A stretch of DNA of 64,000 nt from Dryococelus australis (taxonomy: Eukaryota; Arthropoda; Insecta; Phasmatodea; Phasmatidae): the NCBI GenBank assembly GCA_029891345.1, contig CM057000.1, positions 136,632,663 to 136,696,662 of the forward strand, written 5' to 3'. Numbering within the stretch: the stretch's first letter is position 1; every line of letters begins with the position of its first letter. This document shows positions 54,583-64,000 of the stretch, piece after piece. The position numbers and the translations under genes are program-made. Under the pieces are notes generated by a model. It ran no database searches. It saw nothing but the letters and a program-made list of their open reading frames with translations, and was not told where the DNA came from.

Positions 54583-56243
54583 GTTCTTACGAGTGTGTGG
54601 CATTTTAAGTTGCATATTGTTTGGATGGAGCAATGGAAAAATTTCGCTTGTATGGAAATAACATTTAAGTTATTGCACTTCGAAAATTTTTACTTTAATG
54701 AAAAAAACCAAACGCCATAAATACGTCGCTGTTCGTATTCGTACAGATTCAACAAATATAGACCCCTACACTCGTTGAATTTACGATATAGACAAATAAA
54801 CAAATAATATTCACTCACTAAAAGTTTGGAAAGTGCGACTTTTTCAAGCCACGTGCATTTCAGTAATTGTGTTAACAATTTACAAAAACATTTTTAAAAC
54901 ACGTAAACTTACCGTTTGTAAAATTTGCAACCTCTTGAACACTTTCTTTTTTATGGCAATCCTTGTCAAGTTTACTTCACTAAAATATGTTTGTTCGTCA
55001 CTAGCAATAAATAATTTATTTGCAGAATCATTCAGAAAAATCAACACTGCGCACTTTTCCTGATACGAACAAACTTAAGCTTATGTACGTAAATTATATT
55101 CGTATTGTCCATTTCATATAAGTGGTCTCAAATGTGACAGACAATGTGACCAACCTACACAGTATGTAAACAGTAAATGCGTTCGCTCCTACAGTATTGT
55201 ATCAGCTGATGAAATGCTGCGGGATCTGTGTTGTTAGGTTGGCTATTTTGATGACAGTTTTGGAAGAAAATAGTACTCGGAACTAAAAGTTGTAATTTAA
55301 AATCTTAATTAAGCTTACAACATTTCTGGTTTAAATTGTGTTTCTAAAGCAATATTAAATTTTCTTGGCTATTAGTAACGGGGCTTAAAAAACACGTTCA
55401 GCATTTATGACAGAGTATGTCGACATATACGAACAGTAAACGATTCCAGCCAATGACTAGCCATGTTTATGTTTCCAGCCCGGTGAAAGCAGTTGTGCGT
55501 GCGCTTTTTTTTCTCATCGTGTTTATTATACGAATATCTTATTGGTGTTGTCGGAATATTTAAACGGTAATTAATAATTTCTTTTTTGCTTTTTCCAAAC
55601 ATAGTTGGTTGTAGGTACCGTTGTAGTGCGTTTTCTTGAGTGAAATGTGATATTAATCGGCACGTCGTTAAAACTGCTCGTACCGCCATTTTCCTTACCT
55701 CCTTCCACAATGAAGTGACACGGATATAATTTCCGTATATTAGTTTAAGTTTGTTTGTATCAGGAAACGTGCGCAGTGTTGATTTTGCTGAATGATTTTG
55801 CAAATAAATTATTTAATGCTTGTGACGAACAAACGTGATTTTAGTGAAGTAAACTCGCAAGGATTGCCATAGAAAAACATGTGTAGAAGAGGTTACAAAC
55901 AGTAAATTTGCCTGTTTTGCAAATGTATTTGTAAACCGTTATTATAATTTTTGAAATGCACGTGTCCTGAAAAAAGCCGCACTTTCCACACTTTTGTAGT
56001 GAGTGAATAATATTTGTTTGTCTGCATCGTAAATTCAAGTGTAAGGTTAACTTCGGTCAAAGTGTGTCGTGTATATATTGCTGCATCTGATCGAATACGA
56101 ACAACGACGTATGTATCGCTTTTGGTATTTTGATTAAAGTTATAATTTTCGAAGTTAAATCATTTAAATGTTATTTCCATACGAGCAAAATTTTTTCACT
56201 GCGCTATCAAAACAATATGCAACTCAAAATGCCACACACTCGC
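54583..56243. mobile_element. 1.66-kb foldback element with an insertion in its loop
   Basis: Left arm 54583-55102 and right arm 55721-56243 are inverted copies of about 520 bp. Matched blocks include GAGTGTGTGGCATTTT/AAAATGCCACACACTC, TATGGAAATAACATTTAA, GTTCGTATTCG, ATAATATT.ACTCACTA and CCTGATACGAACAAACTTAA/GTTTGTTTGTATCAGG. The central gap is a family E element. The arms are diverged by perhaps 15-20 percent, so this is not a recent assembly artefact. Non-coding. Confidence 0.75.
55103..55720 (+). mobile_element. Family E element, copy 1 (in the foldback loop)
   Basis: It starts TATTGTCCATTTCATATAAG and ends CACAATGAAGTGACA, an imperfect inverted terminus. The interior includes GACCAACCTACACA, AGTACTCGGAACTAAAAG, GACAGAGTATGTCGACATA and ATTGGTGTTGTCGGAATATT, all found reversed at 58566-59173. 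Confidence 0.7.
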
Positions 56244-56251
56244 AGGTATCA

Positions 56252-56705
56252 CAGAGCCCCGATCAACGCAGCACGACACGACCAAAAACGCAACCACGAC
56301 ACATTTCAATGTTACTACTTGTATTTACAGCACGACCGACACCACGCTCTCGGCATTTAACCTAACTATTTAGAAGGCGCTGATAGGCTACGTTAGTCTC
56401 AAAGGCGGAGAACAAGAGGGAAATTTGTAATACATAATGGTGACTAATTGGTATCGCTAATGCATACAAAAGTAAAACTATTATTTTTAAGAGTTAGATA
56501 AAGTAGTTTTCAATTAATTTTTCTTTTAAGCTGCGTATTTGCCATTGTAGGGAATGCTTGCAATACAATTTCGTTTTGCAATGGTGTACATTCTGTGCGT
56601 CGTGCCGCACGACACGACGAAGAATAGAAATAATTTCTAATCCAAAACGACAGAATCTTGTATTTCAGTGGCTGTTGGCCGTCGTGTCGTGCGCGTTGGG
56701 GCTGA
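56252..56705. mobile_element. TIR element with CACGACACGAC ends
   Basis: AGCCCCGATCAACGCAGCAC followed by GACACGACC on the left is mirrored by GTCGTGTCGTGCGCGTTGGG GCT on the right. A further GTGCCGCACGACACGACG lies inside. Non-coding. Confidence 0.6.
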
Positions 56706-58279
56706 GAGATTCCGGGATCGTAAGAACATCAAAATAATCCCGTTTCAGGAAAGACGATAAACTAAAGCGCGCCCCCCCCCCCCCCCCCCATCCCACCTTC
56801 ACCCAACTCTGCTCACTTTTTCCTTTTTCCCTCGAAATAAAATAAATATGATACCCTAATTGGGCCCACATTTCATTGCTATGAACATTTCTCTGTGTTG
56901 TTATTGATTGAAACTAACACTCTGGTTCTGGGGGGTTTCAAAATGTAAAGCTTACTGGCCATACAAACTTGTAAATTGTATCACTTAATTTTTTTAGAAC
57001 GTATATCAAATTTGTCAAGCTTGTTACGCAGGGATACTTTTTAGAAAATTGATTTAAAGGTTTTTCCTGTTTTTAAAGGCTGTTTTTGAAAGTAACATAA
57101 TGGCATGTAGGTTTCAACGTTGGAATCTTTCATAAACGTTTTGAGCATTTTTGTTTTGCAAATTAAAAGCCCTCATATGTTTTTAACATACTTTCTTAAG
57201 ACTATTGTAAGAGTCTGAAGAATAATTCACATAAACAGGATTTGCATTGAAAAGACAACTTTTCGATATCAAATAAATTACAACATACTTATCAAACGAA
57301 ATTCTTTCAATTGAAGCACCCAACGAAGGTGCTCAAACACCATAAGTAAGTGTCTCATGCATCAGCAGGAACTGAGACATTCCAAAATTTATCGCTAAGG
57401 AAAATGAACTTTACGATGTCCTCAATCTTGGGTAGGTGGCGCATGTTTTTAGTGTATAAGTAACATGTTTGTTTGATATATTGTTACTGTAGGTCACATC
57501 TGCTTCTCTAGAGCGCTATGTAATATCTCTGAACTGAAATACAGTTTTTCATTAGGTACCATAGAACAAGCCTAGAGCTGTATTCACAATTTTGAGGGGA
57601 GAGGTTGTGCGACTGAACTTCAGTGTAAATATCAACACTGAATTAGTCAGAAATAAGTTTTCATTCACAGCACGGCAATCTGAACACGTAGGTATTTGAG
57701 AAAAGTTATTAAAGTATTTTGTATGTAGACCTGCAATAATTAACATTTGTGTTACTAAATGAAAGTTATTAAAATACTGAAATTACGTAACATTTGCTTA
57801 AATATTATTTTGGCTACCTACATACTTTAAAACATCCTGAGAATTATAACCATCATAAAAGTATCAGGCTGTACAGAGTTTGTTGTCATGTCATACCACA
57901 AAGCACAAAGCTCAATTATGTACTTTTAATGCAATAATAGGAATACCTGTATGAAAGAATGTATACTGTCTTTGAAAAGATGGTGTGGGAGGGGGTGCGG
58001 TATTTCGGTATTTGTACATTCTTGGGGGGGGGGGGGGGGTTGGTATTTGGAGTTCGTGGAAACCCTTCAAAATTTTTATGTTTACAAGAACTTTCCTCAG
58101 GTAAGTGTGACAAGATTAGTTGTCATTAATATATTTTGAGTACCATATATTAAAAAACAGTAAAATATCTTATTCACTTGACAGTCAAAATACAATTTCA
58201 TTTTCGTGCATTCTTGTAACAAATTTCTTGCAAGGTAAAAATTATCAATTTATGGACTTATTACATGGGCTGTTAGTCA
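56706..58279. other. Unannotated AT-rich spacer
   Basis: An 18-base C run (56772-56789) and a 16-base G run (58024-58039) are present. No gene is visible. Confidence 0.5.
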
Positions 58280-58565
58280 TTTACATAAAATAGTTATAAA
58301 CTAAAAAAAAAATGGGATTGTTGCCAACCTGCAACTGTTTGAACAGGCCTTCACAGCTTCTAAAAGTCATTAGGGACTTTGTTTACAAAAACGCAGTCAT
58401 ATGTTCGTTTGTTTACAAATACTGGTAGTCACATGGTGTTTGTTTGCAAACAGTCACCTACAATGACAGTTCAACTGTGGCGGAAGGATACATAGCCACC
58501 CAGATGCCAACGATACTACTTTCTTAGAACTGTCAAATTTGAGACCACTTACATGAAATGGACTA
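58280..58565 (-). mobile_element. Family E-like fragment (reversed)
   Basis: It ends GACCACTTACATGAAATGGA followed by CTATA, the reversed E terminus. TGGCGGAAGGATACATAG is reminiscent of the MITE interiors. The other end is uncertain. Confidence 0.4.
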
Positions 58566-59173
58566 TATTACTTCATTATGGAAGGCGGTAAGGAAAATGG
58601 CGGGAGGGACGCGGTAACACGTGCCGATAATATTAAATTTCACTCAATAAAACGCACAAAGGTACCTACTACCAACTATGCTTGAAAAAAGCACATAAAA
58701 ATTATTAACTGCCGATCAAATATTCCGACAACACCAACAAGATATTCGTATAATAAACACGGTGAGAATAAAGCTCGCGCCAACGGCCGTTTACCGATCT
58801 GGAAACATAAACATGGCTAGCCATTGGCTGGAAACGTTTACTGTTCGTATGTGTCGACATACTCTGTCATAAATGCTAAACATGTTTTTAAAGTCCAATC
58901 ACAAATAGCCAAGAAAATGTATTATTGCTTTAAAAACATAATTTAAACCATAAATATTGTAGGTATAATTAAGATTATAAATTACAACTTTTAGTTCCGA
59001 GTACTATTTTCTTCCATAGCTATCATAAAAATAGCCAACTTACAACACGGATCCCGCAGCAGTTCGTCAGCTGATGCGATACTCTACGAACGAGAGCATT
59101 TACTGTTTACATAGTGTGTAGGTTGGTCACATTGACTGTCCGATTTTACCCCACTTATATGAAATGGACAATA
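58566..59173 (-). mobile_element. Family E element, copy 2 (reversed)
   Basis: Inverted match of 55103-55720 along its whole length. It ends CCACTTATATGAAATGGACA followed by ATA, with inner end TTACTTCATTATGGAAGGCG. Confidence 0.75.
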
Positions 59174-59964
59174 CCTGTTGTTACCAACGGCGTAGAAGTT
59201 TTTTACTTAAGCAGGTTCCTGTGCCATAACGCCGTAGATAAGATAAAGCCGCCTCCGAGCGGGCAATTCTGATAGCACACTTCCCATAAAGCACGCAGCA
59301 GCTGACACAACCTACCTCGCTCAGCTGTAAACATCCAACTTCATGCTGACAGTACCTAGGCTGTTTCCGGATTGTCAGTATATACGTGTAAGTACGTACA
59401 TTCGCGTACTAGCGGTGATGTGCACTTGCCACGTACTTTTTGAAATTATCCCGACAACCCGTAGACTTGGACAAGCTTTGTTTTGTGGAAGTAACCGACA
59501 ACCGAGAATGGCCTATGAGCATGAAATATATCAAAGGGGCGATGCACTGCAGTCTAGTTAATCGTAATTCTCGCAGCTTTTATTTGACATTTAAAAAGGT
59601 CGTTACAGAGAAATCTTATAATCCCCGTAAGTCAATAGTTTCCAACAAATCTTGAAATAAAAATGATTGATATTTTGGATGGGAGGATTCGATTGTTATT
59701 AATGCCGGGATCATAGTTTCGAGTATTTTTGTTTCGCCATTTATTTTACGAGGGATTTTTTCTTTGTGGCTAACTTGGTAAATCTGCGAGTGAGCATTTT
59801 AATGCTTTACTTCCATTTCGTTGTTTTGACACTACACTGCCAAACCTTCGCCATGAAGATTATTTTGGAATTAAAATGTTAACTTTCTCAAAGACAACAT
59901 TGCGCAGCAACAGTGACCAACATTTCTTGCAGTTCCGAAATTAATTGACCGTAAAATTTTTAAA
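59174..59964. other. Unannotated spacer
   Basis: No gene. Two overlapping open stretches at 59343-59655 have no signature. Confidence 0.5.
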
Positions 59965-61538
59965 TCTATACTAATATATAGAGAGGTAGTGTTTGTAACT
60001 TAGTGTGTTTGGATGTAGGAGGTAATCTTCGAAACTACTCATCCGATTTTAAAAATTCTTTCACCAGTAGAATGCTACGTTATCACCGAGTGTCATAGGC
60101 TATATTTTATTTTAAAAATCAATAGGGATCCCTACTAAAACTCCAATAATGTAACCCAAAGTGTAAATAAATGACCTATAAAATTCCTTACATTGCGTGC
60201 GCTGCGAAAACTATTGATTATAGTACTACGGCTTTGCAGGACGGACAGATTCGGAAAATAAAACGTGCTGTGTGCTGCGTACGGCGCCAACCTTAGAAGC
60301 TCTACTGCCATTATGGGGGGAGTTACTTTTGTGTTTGCTGGGGATTTTCGGCAGACACTCCCTGCAGTTACAAAAGGGACGCGTGCAGATATAATCAAAG
60401 CATGTCTTAAATCATCTCCCTTATGTAGTTCTATTCAACACCTAAATTTGCGAACGAATATGAGAGCCTATCTTGGTGGAGACACGCATAAAGATTTCCC
60501 ACAAAAATTGCTCAGACTTGGAGAAGGAGTTTTTCCTTCTCTAAATTTGGGTACTAATTCTGCTGAAATCATTTTTAATGAGACATTAGGTCAGATAGTC
60601 CACAGTCTGCAGCATCTTATAGAAGCAGTATATCCGGGCCTCTAAAATTTACTAGAAAGAGACTTTCACTGGTTGTGTTCCAGGGCAATAGTATCGCCTA
60701 GGAACGACACTGTCAATGAAATCAACAATCTCATTATACAAAGAGTTCCCGGCCAAGTCAAAACCTGTAAGTTGATTGACACCGTCACCAATGTTGACGA
60801 TGTCGTCCACTTTCTTCAAGATTTTCTAAATTCGCTTAATCCTTCTGGCTTGCCACCTCACGAACTATCATTAAAAGTCGGTACTCCTATCATGCTTTTC
60901 AGGAATATAAGCCTTCCTAACATGTGTAATGGCACAAGATTGCTTATTAAAGACTTGAAAGAAAATTTGATTGTCGCGACCATCCTCACCGGTCCAGCAG
61001 CCGGCCAGCTGGCAAACATCTCGAGGATTCCCATGATTCCCACGGATTTGCCAATATCTTTCAAACGGTTGCAATTTCCCGTAAAAACATCGTTCGCGAT
61101 TACTATTAATAAGTCCCAGGGTCAAACTTTCTCTTTGGCTGGAGTTGACCTACGAAAAGAGTGTTTTTCCCATGGCCAACTATATGTTGGTTTATCACGA
61201 GTTGGAAGTCCCGAGAAACAGTACATTTTGCTACCAAACAATAACAGGACGTCAAACATTGTCTACAGAGAATGTCTTAGCCAATAACATATTAAATACT
61301 TCTATCTCAGATAAATTGCATTGTAATATAATGTATATTAATATGAAAAATTATAAAAAAGTAAAAAAATATCAAATAAAAATAACAAAAAAACTTTAAA
61401 TTATAAATTATTTAATTAATTATTAAATTATAATGTGCTTTTTTAATGCTTTAGGAGAGTTTACCCAACCTAATTAACGCCGGGTTAAGCATTTTTTTAT
61501 CTTAATTGCACCCGTGCGAAGCCGGGGCGGGTCGCTAG
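59965..61538 (+). mobile_element. Helitron, non-autonomous, with helicase remnant
   Basis: Rolling-circle transposons begin TC, end CTRR after a short hairpin and insert between A and T without duplication. Here A precedes TCTATACTAATATATAGAGA at 59965. The 3' end carries a GC-rich palindrome (CACCCGTGCGAAGCCGGGGC onward) about 10 bases before CTAG at 61535-61538, followed by T. The length of 1,574 bp leaves room only for a partial helicase. The Rep endonuclease domain is absent. Confidence 0.85.
60265..61287 (+). pseudogene. Pif1-type Helitron helicase, C-terminal part, one nonsense codon
   Basis: One reading frame runs from 60265 to the stop at 61285-61287, broken only by TAA at 60643-60645. 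Visible motifs are motif III-like FVFAGDFRQTLPAV (about residues 23-36), the tail signature CSRAIVSPRNDTVNEINNLI after the stop, VGTPIMLFRNISLPNMCNGT, motif V SFAITINKSQGQTFSLAGVD and motif VI QLYVGLSRVGSPEKQYIL. Walker A and B, the N-terminal half and the Rep domain are missing, so it cannot act alone. The frame is otherwise remarkably clean. Confidence 0.88.
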
Positions 61539-62307
61539 TAAATAATAAAGTTACGAGGTATTGAATACTTCTAGGGTCTGCTGCGATGAAAAAAAAAATA
61601 GACCTTACAGTTTCACGGCCTGAAAGAAAACAAGAGATCCAGATGTGACTGTAGAGCCTAGATAAATTGACTACTTGATATAGCTATTGTGCCAATGTTA
61701 CAGTCGTATTCGGGTGGCACGAGAGAGAGATTGTGAGATCTTGTGAGAGAGTGAGATATTGTTAGAGAGTGAGATATTGTGTGGGAGTGAGTGATAAATC
61801 GAGTGATAGGGCGAGTGATAGAGTGAGAGATATTGTGTGGGAGTGAGTGATAGAGTGAGTGAGAGATTGATACCTGTTTGTCCCCTTTTTCTGTCGTCTT
61901 TAAGAGCTTCTTGTATGGTCTGTGGAGAAGGAAAATCACGGTGAGGTTGGCGATAATTCTTTCGTAACACCACACTCATTGCTCCAGGCGTATTGTGCGT
62001 TCTCCCCACTAGATATAATAGGACCTACAATGTTCTTATTGAGCACTATGTATTGTGTGTACGTGAAAAATTGGAGTAACACACACACTGGCATAATATA
62101 GAAGTGGAATTAATTTCTTGTAAAATGTTTTACTTTGCTATTATTGAAACAATAATGGCTCGACTTAAGCCAGTTAATACTTTATTTCGAATTTAAATTA
62201 ATTAAATAAGGTTCGTTAGCACTTTTAAAGGGGGTTTGCCATGCGACGAATACAAGTTTTTGTTTAAACTGTATATACACATTTATAAGTACAAAAATAT
62301 GAGTATA
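61539..62307. other. Spacer with degenerate GAGA/GTGA repeat
   Basis: 61720-61870 is an imperfect array of GTGAGAGAT and GTGAGTGATAGA units. Minus-strand Ser/His-rich open frames across it are artefacts. No gene is visible. Confidence 0.6.
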
Positions 62308-62544
62308 TAGGCTGTTCACGGTAAAGTGAAATACTTTTGAGTCCCTTTTTGCGTTTTCCTTCAAGCCATTTCTTATCCTTTAACTACATTCTCAAATAAA
62401 TATTGTCATGTGAGTAATAAACACAATGTGTATATTCCACCGCACTCGGAAGACAACGTCAAAGGCTAAAATAAAATATATTTATTGACTTTTATTCCAA
62501 ATGAAAGTGCTTTCAAAAGTGCTCACTTTGCCGTGAATAGCATA
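62308..62544. mobile_element. Family B MITE, copy 7
   Basis: TAGGCTGTTCACGGTAAAGT at the left and CACTTTGCCGTGAATAGCATA at the right, TA on each side (62306-62307, 62545-62546). Confidence 0.88.
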
Positions 62545-63196
62545 TATTAGGATTTCGAGTGCTTCGTTACGAAAATTCTGACACCAAAATTAGCCTGAGA
62601 ATGTTCTCCGGCCCCAGCAGGTACTCTTACAAACTTGTGGTTTACCAATCGTTTACGTGCAGTCTTTTCACGAACATTACAGTTATTTATTACTATAGAT
62701 AATTTACATATTTTTATAGCTTAACCTATGTAGCTAACGATGTAATGCCGCGGGTACAAAACCAATTTCGTTCTGAAAATTTTGAGAAAAACTGTATGTG
62801 TAAATAGAACCGATAATGTAACACACACTTGAACGAGCGTATAACGTTTCGTACAAAGTCTTTTCTTTGATTTCACATACTATAAATAAAATATTGGTGA
62901 GTTATAAAGAAATATATTCCATGCTGCGTTGTCAGCAACAACTAATCTTCAGTTGCCCCGAATGCGGTGAGCGAATAAGACTTCGAAATCTAACCTGGAA
63001 GTGTCAATTTCGCCTTCGATGCTCCTTGGTGCTTCACTACCGCATGTTCCCCTCCGAGAATTCCATAAATAACACTATCGTACTCGAGGTCGGTAGGAAA
63101 GTGACTCTTATACCTGTGGTTTCGCGATTGATTGCCGAGTAACAGAGATGTAGTTTGATTAGCTTGGAATGTTATTCCCCACCCTCTCCTCCCTGG
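62545..63196. other. Unannotated spacer
   Basis: A 91-codon open stretch at 62867-63142 contains CPECGERIRL but no supporting context. It is not called as a gene. Confidence 0.45.
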
Positions 63197-63391
63197 GGGC
63201 CGCGGTGGTGTAGTGGTTAGACTACTCCCCCCCCCCCCCCCTCCGTCACCTAGGCGAACCAGGCTTGACTCCCTGCGGGGTCACCCTCCTTGATCTTCAC
63301 AAGTGCTCCATACTTGCCACACCCTCATCGGATCTCAAGACCTCGCTGTTCAAAGAGCCGCCCAGATCTCTCTTCGCTCGCCCTAACCTAA
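63197..63391 (+). mobile_element. SINE2-related copy with tRNA-like head
   Basis: GGGGCCGCGGTGGTGTAGTG holds an A-box-like TGGTGTAGTGG. A 15-base C run follows, then a degenerate B box (AGGCTTGACTCC). The tail CCCTCATCGGATCTCAAGAC, CTCGCTGTT is shared with the other SINE2 copies. Confidence 0.65.
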
Positions 63392-63399
63392 AATTATCA

Positions 63400-64000
63400 T
63401 ATTGTTATTGAATTAAACTTTTACTTTATTAATAAATTATAATATTTCATATGTAACGAATGTGAATATAAACAAACATAATAGGCGCTTCTGTTGGTAA
63501 TGCCTAGCATAGGCTGTTCACTGTAAAATGAGCACTTGAAACCCCTGCTTAAGATCTACTTGCATACATGATGTGTGTTCTTCCGCCTTATGTAAAATTA
63601 ACGTTGCCATGGGCCTCATCACTTTATTCATGCGTGTCAGTCAAGTGAAACTGCGAAATTATTATTATTATTATTATATATATATTACAAATCTGTTCAT
63701 TTTTAAACTTCAATGCATTTAAAAAAAATACAGAAAGCGAGAGAAATAATTTAACTTATCTCAAATGGTTATATAACACTTTTTGTTCGACATTAATATA
63801 TGGAACTACTTTCCTCTCCATCGTTATCAACTTACCGGACACTTGTCGCTCATTAAAATATATGCAGGTAGGGGCAATGATTTTTTTCTAAGGTTGATTT
63901 CAAAAGTACTCGCATTATCGTGAACAGCTTTTAAGAAATAGTTCTCGTGGAAAATATTGATAAAGTGCGTGCACACGAACTAATCCGATGCGTTGCCCCT
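63400..64000 (+). mobile_element. Family D element, copy 7 (split by A, runs off the window)
   Basis: AATAAATTATAATATTTCAT and GTTGGTAATGCCTAGCA before 63509, then AGAAATAGTTCTCGTGG and GCACACGAACTAATCCGATG after 63934, are consecutive D interior blocks. The right terminus lies beyond the window. Confidence 0.75.
63510..63933 (+). mobile_element. Family A MITE, copy 11 (nested in D)
   Basis: TAGGCTGTTCACTGTAAAAT at the left and CGCATTATCGTGAACAGC at the right. The D sequence around it would read CCTAGTAAGAAATAG when uninterrupted, placing the insertion at a TA. Confidence 0.9.

Noticed and set aside
61658..62009. Ser/His/Leu-rich minus-strand frames
   Set aside because: Translations of the degenerate GTGAGAGA repeat.
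62867..63142. 91-codon frame with CPECG
   Set aside because: A single Cys pair without a partner; no homology recognised and no context.

Overview
The window is a stretch of an AT-rich, transposon-packed animal genome, most likely an insect. The basis is the class of repeats present: tRNA-derived SINEs, TA-target MITEs, hAT-type MITEs with 8-bp duplications, a Tc1 relic, a Helitron and a Maverick/Polinton. A polyneopteran insect (phasmid or orthopteroid type) would fit the SINE style, but that is inference and no species is claimed. No rRNA, tRNA gene or CRISPR array was seen.

Host coding evidence is thin. One candidate first coding exon lies at 13462-13596 on the + strand. It has a good start context, follows a CpG-rich stretch (about 9.9-13.6 kb) and ends in a consensus GTGAGT donor. 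No further exon was recognised, so the rest may be intron or intergenic DNA.

The centrepiece is a degraded Maverick/Polinton (virus-like giant transposon) at 41488-53343, about 11.9 kb. It has terminal inverted repeats and a probable 6-bp target duplication (ATCTTT/CTCTTT, 5 of 6). Gene order from the left: small ORF (+), minor virion-type protein (-), packaging ATPase (+), two small ORFs (-), adenovirus-type cysteine protease (-), small hydrophobic pX-like protein (-), small ORF (-), phospholipase A2-like protein (-), conserved acidic protein (-), retroviral-type integrase with chromodomain (+), major capsid protein (+), unrecognised gene (-), protein-primed DNA polymerase B (-). Only the integrase is an open full-length frame, and it has Val where the first catalytic Asp should be. 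The polymerase has lost the motif A Asp and the ATPase has a damaged Walker A. This is therefore a fossil, although it still shows compact, overlapping gene junctions. All three convergent gene junctions and the polymerase 3' end carry perfect short hairpins, which I propose as 3'-end or transcription-termination signals.

Around it lies a dense network of short inverted-repeat elements. Families A (about 410 bp) and B (about 230 bp) share the terminus GGCTGTTCACGGTAAAGTGAGCAC but have unrelated interiors. Family D has TAGTCCATTC-type ends, and family E has TATTGTCCATTTCAT ends. They are repeatedly nested in each other (B in A, A in D, B in D, A in an unrelated MITE, a hAT element in D, E in the loop of a 1.66-kb foldback), so relative ages can be read off. 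A 1.57-kb Helitron at 59965-61538 keeps the C-terminal half of its Pif1-type helicase with one nonsense codon. Microsatellites and at least 14 long G or C homopolymers are scattered throughout.
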